Source of the DNA: Pseudomonas benzenivorans
GTDB lineage: Bacteria; Pseudomonadota; Gammaproteobacteria; Pseudomonadales; Pseudomonadaceae
Direction of reading: 5' to 3'
Length of the DNA stretch: 64,000 bases
Assembly: GCF_024397895.1 (NCBI RefSeq)
Contig: NZ_CP073346.1
Location: forward strand, 1,178,001-1,242,000
Positions 63,354-64,000 of the stretch are shown here, in pieces. Made by a program: the position numbers and the translations under genes. Under the pieces are notes generated by a model that was not told the origin of the DNA, searched no databases, and saw only the letters and a list, made by a program, of their open reading frames with translations. Numbering within the stretch: the stretch's first letter is position 1; every line of letters begins with the position of its first letter.

Positions 63354-64000
63354 ATGAACTTCGATGGTATTTGGACTCCCGTGGTAACGCCCTTCAACCA
63401 GGATGGGGCGATCAACTTCGCCGCCCTGCGCGAGGTCATCGACAGCCTGATCGGCGACGGCGTGCACGGCCTGATCATCGGCGGCACCACCGGCGAGTAC
63501 TACGCCCTGAGCAATGCCGAGCGCAAGCAGCTGTTCGACGCGGTCGCCGAGCAGGCCAAGGGCCGCATCACCCTGATGGCCGGGATCAACGCCACCAGCA
63601 CCGAGGAAAGCCTGGACCTGGGCCGCTACGCCAAGGCCGCCGGCTACGACTGCATCCTCCTGGCCGCGCCCTACTACTGCCAGCCGACCCAGGAAGAACT
63701 GCTGGCCCATGCCCTGTGCGTCGACGATGCCCTGGACATGCCGATCATGCTCTACAACTTCCCGGCCCGTACCGGCACGCCGATGAGCTTCGAGTTCATC
63801 GACGCCCTCAAGGGCCGGCCGAACTTCCAGGCGATCAAGGAGAGCACCGGCTCGATCGAGCGCATGCACACCCTGACCCAGGAATACGCCGACCAGCTGC
63901 AGACCAGCTGCGGCATGGACGACCAGGTGCTGGAGTACTTCACCTGGGGTGCGCGCAGCTGGGTCTGCGGCGCCTCCAACTTCCTCGCCCGCGAGCACGT
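63354..64000 (+). CDS. DapA/DHDPS-family lyase or aldolase (N-terminal part)
   Basis: The first 215 residues of a class I (Schiff-base) dihydrodipicolinate-synthase family enzyme, cut by the window edge. Hallmarks: GGTTGEYYALS, Tyr134 in LYNFPARTGTP and the Schiff-base Lys162 in AIKESTGS. The family includes DapA, NanA, KdgD and hydroxypyrroline-carboxylate deaminase (HypD). In a betaine/N-methyl-amino-acid region a pyrroline-carboxylate deaminase-type role is attractive, but the substrate residues cannot be judged. Confidence 0.87.
   Translation, partial: MNFDGIWTPVVTPFNQDGAINFAALREVIDSLIGDGVHGLIIGGTTGEYYALSNAERKQLFDAVAEQAKGRITLMAGINATSTEESLDLGRYAKAAGYDCILLAAPYYCQPTQEELLAHALCVDDALDMPIMLYNFPARTGTPMSFEFIDALKGRPNFQAIKESTGSIERMHTLTQEYADQLQTSCGMDDQVLEYFTWGARSWVCGASNFLAREH

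Noticed and set aside
63354..64000. Calling this the housekeeping dapA
   Set aside because: It is in an accessory catabolic region and the GGTTGEYYALS block is shared by many DapA-family lyases; the C-terminus is missing, so only the family is stated.

Overview
The window is a high-GC chromosome segment from a Pseudomonas species, probably of the P. aeruginosa/P. alcaligenes side of the genus. The basis is protein content and gene order recalled from PAO1: dapE-rlmA-hypothetical-csp, a GldAFG-type ABC operon beside plsB, and mexJK/mexL followed by rsmJ. No tRNA, rRNA, CRISPR array or intact transposase gene was found.

Layout. 0-5 kb: a truncated gene end, a small lipoprotein and a four-gene tripartite ABC exporter (adaptor, ATPase, two permeases). 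5-8.4 kb: a membrane Ser/Thr kinase, a PP2C phosphatase and a double-FHA protein with no type VI secretion genes around them. 8.7-12 kb: a lysine-rich miniprotein, an acetyltransferase, a membrane diguanylate cyclase and an exported MsrB/MsrA pair. 12-15 kb: dapE, rlmA, a conserved small protein and a cold-shock gene, with a possible small RNA on the opposite strand of the cold-shock promoter. 15-23.8 kb: GldAFG-type ABC operon, plsB, an amidoligase/glutamine-amidotransferase pair and a DUF4197 protein. 23.8-28 kb: a sensor-less chemoreceptor, a LysR regulator, RidA and D-serine dehydratase. 28-34 kb: mexJK with mexL, rsmJ. 34-41 kb: a GlxA-type regulator, a NhaC antiporter and a response regulator/binding protein/hybrid kinase system.

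41-64 kb is accessory and looks like a catabolic region for betaine-type (N-methylated) compounds. It holds a betaine-type ABC importer (ATPase with CBS region, permease, binding protein), a MmgE/PrpD protein and two SDR dehydrogenases, a P5C-reductase-like enzyme, a TetR regulator divergent from a flavin/FeS N-demethylase (DgcA/StcD class), two Rieske oxygenases of the GbcA/Stc2 type without a reductase, a 2-oxoglutarate/Fe(II) oxygenase with a GlxA-type regulator, an EamA transporter, two further LysR regulators and the start of a DapA-family lyase/aldolase. The likely logic is uptake, oxidative N-demethylation and channelling of the freed amino acid or imine; the substrate cannot be read from the sequence (proline-betaine-like compounds are one candidate).

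Between about 52 and 59.7 kb this region becomes visibly AT-richer and mosaic. It carries three copies of a GGGGTCGGAGTGA hairpin repeat, a GGGGACAG motif, a 36-codon tail of a second demethylase gene, a Kelch protein and a DOPA-4,5-dioxygenase-like gene lying between two direct repeat copies. This suggests that foreign DNA was inserted into, and partly deleted, the catabolic cluster.
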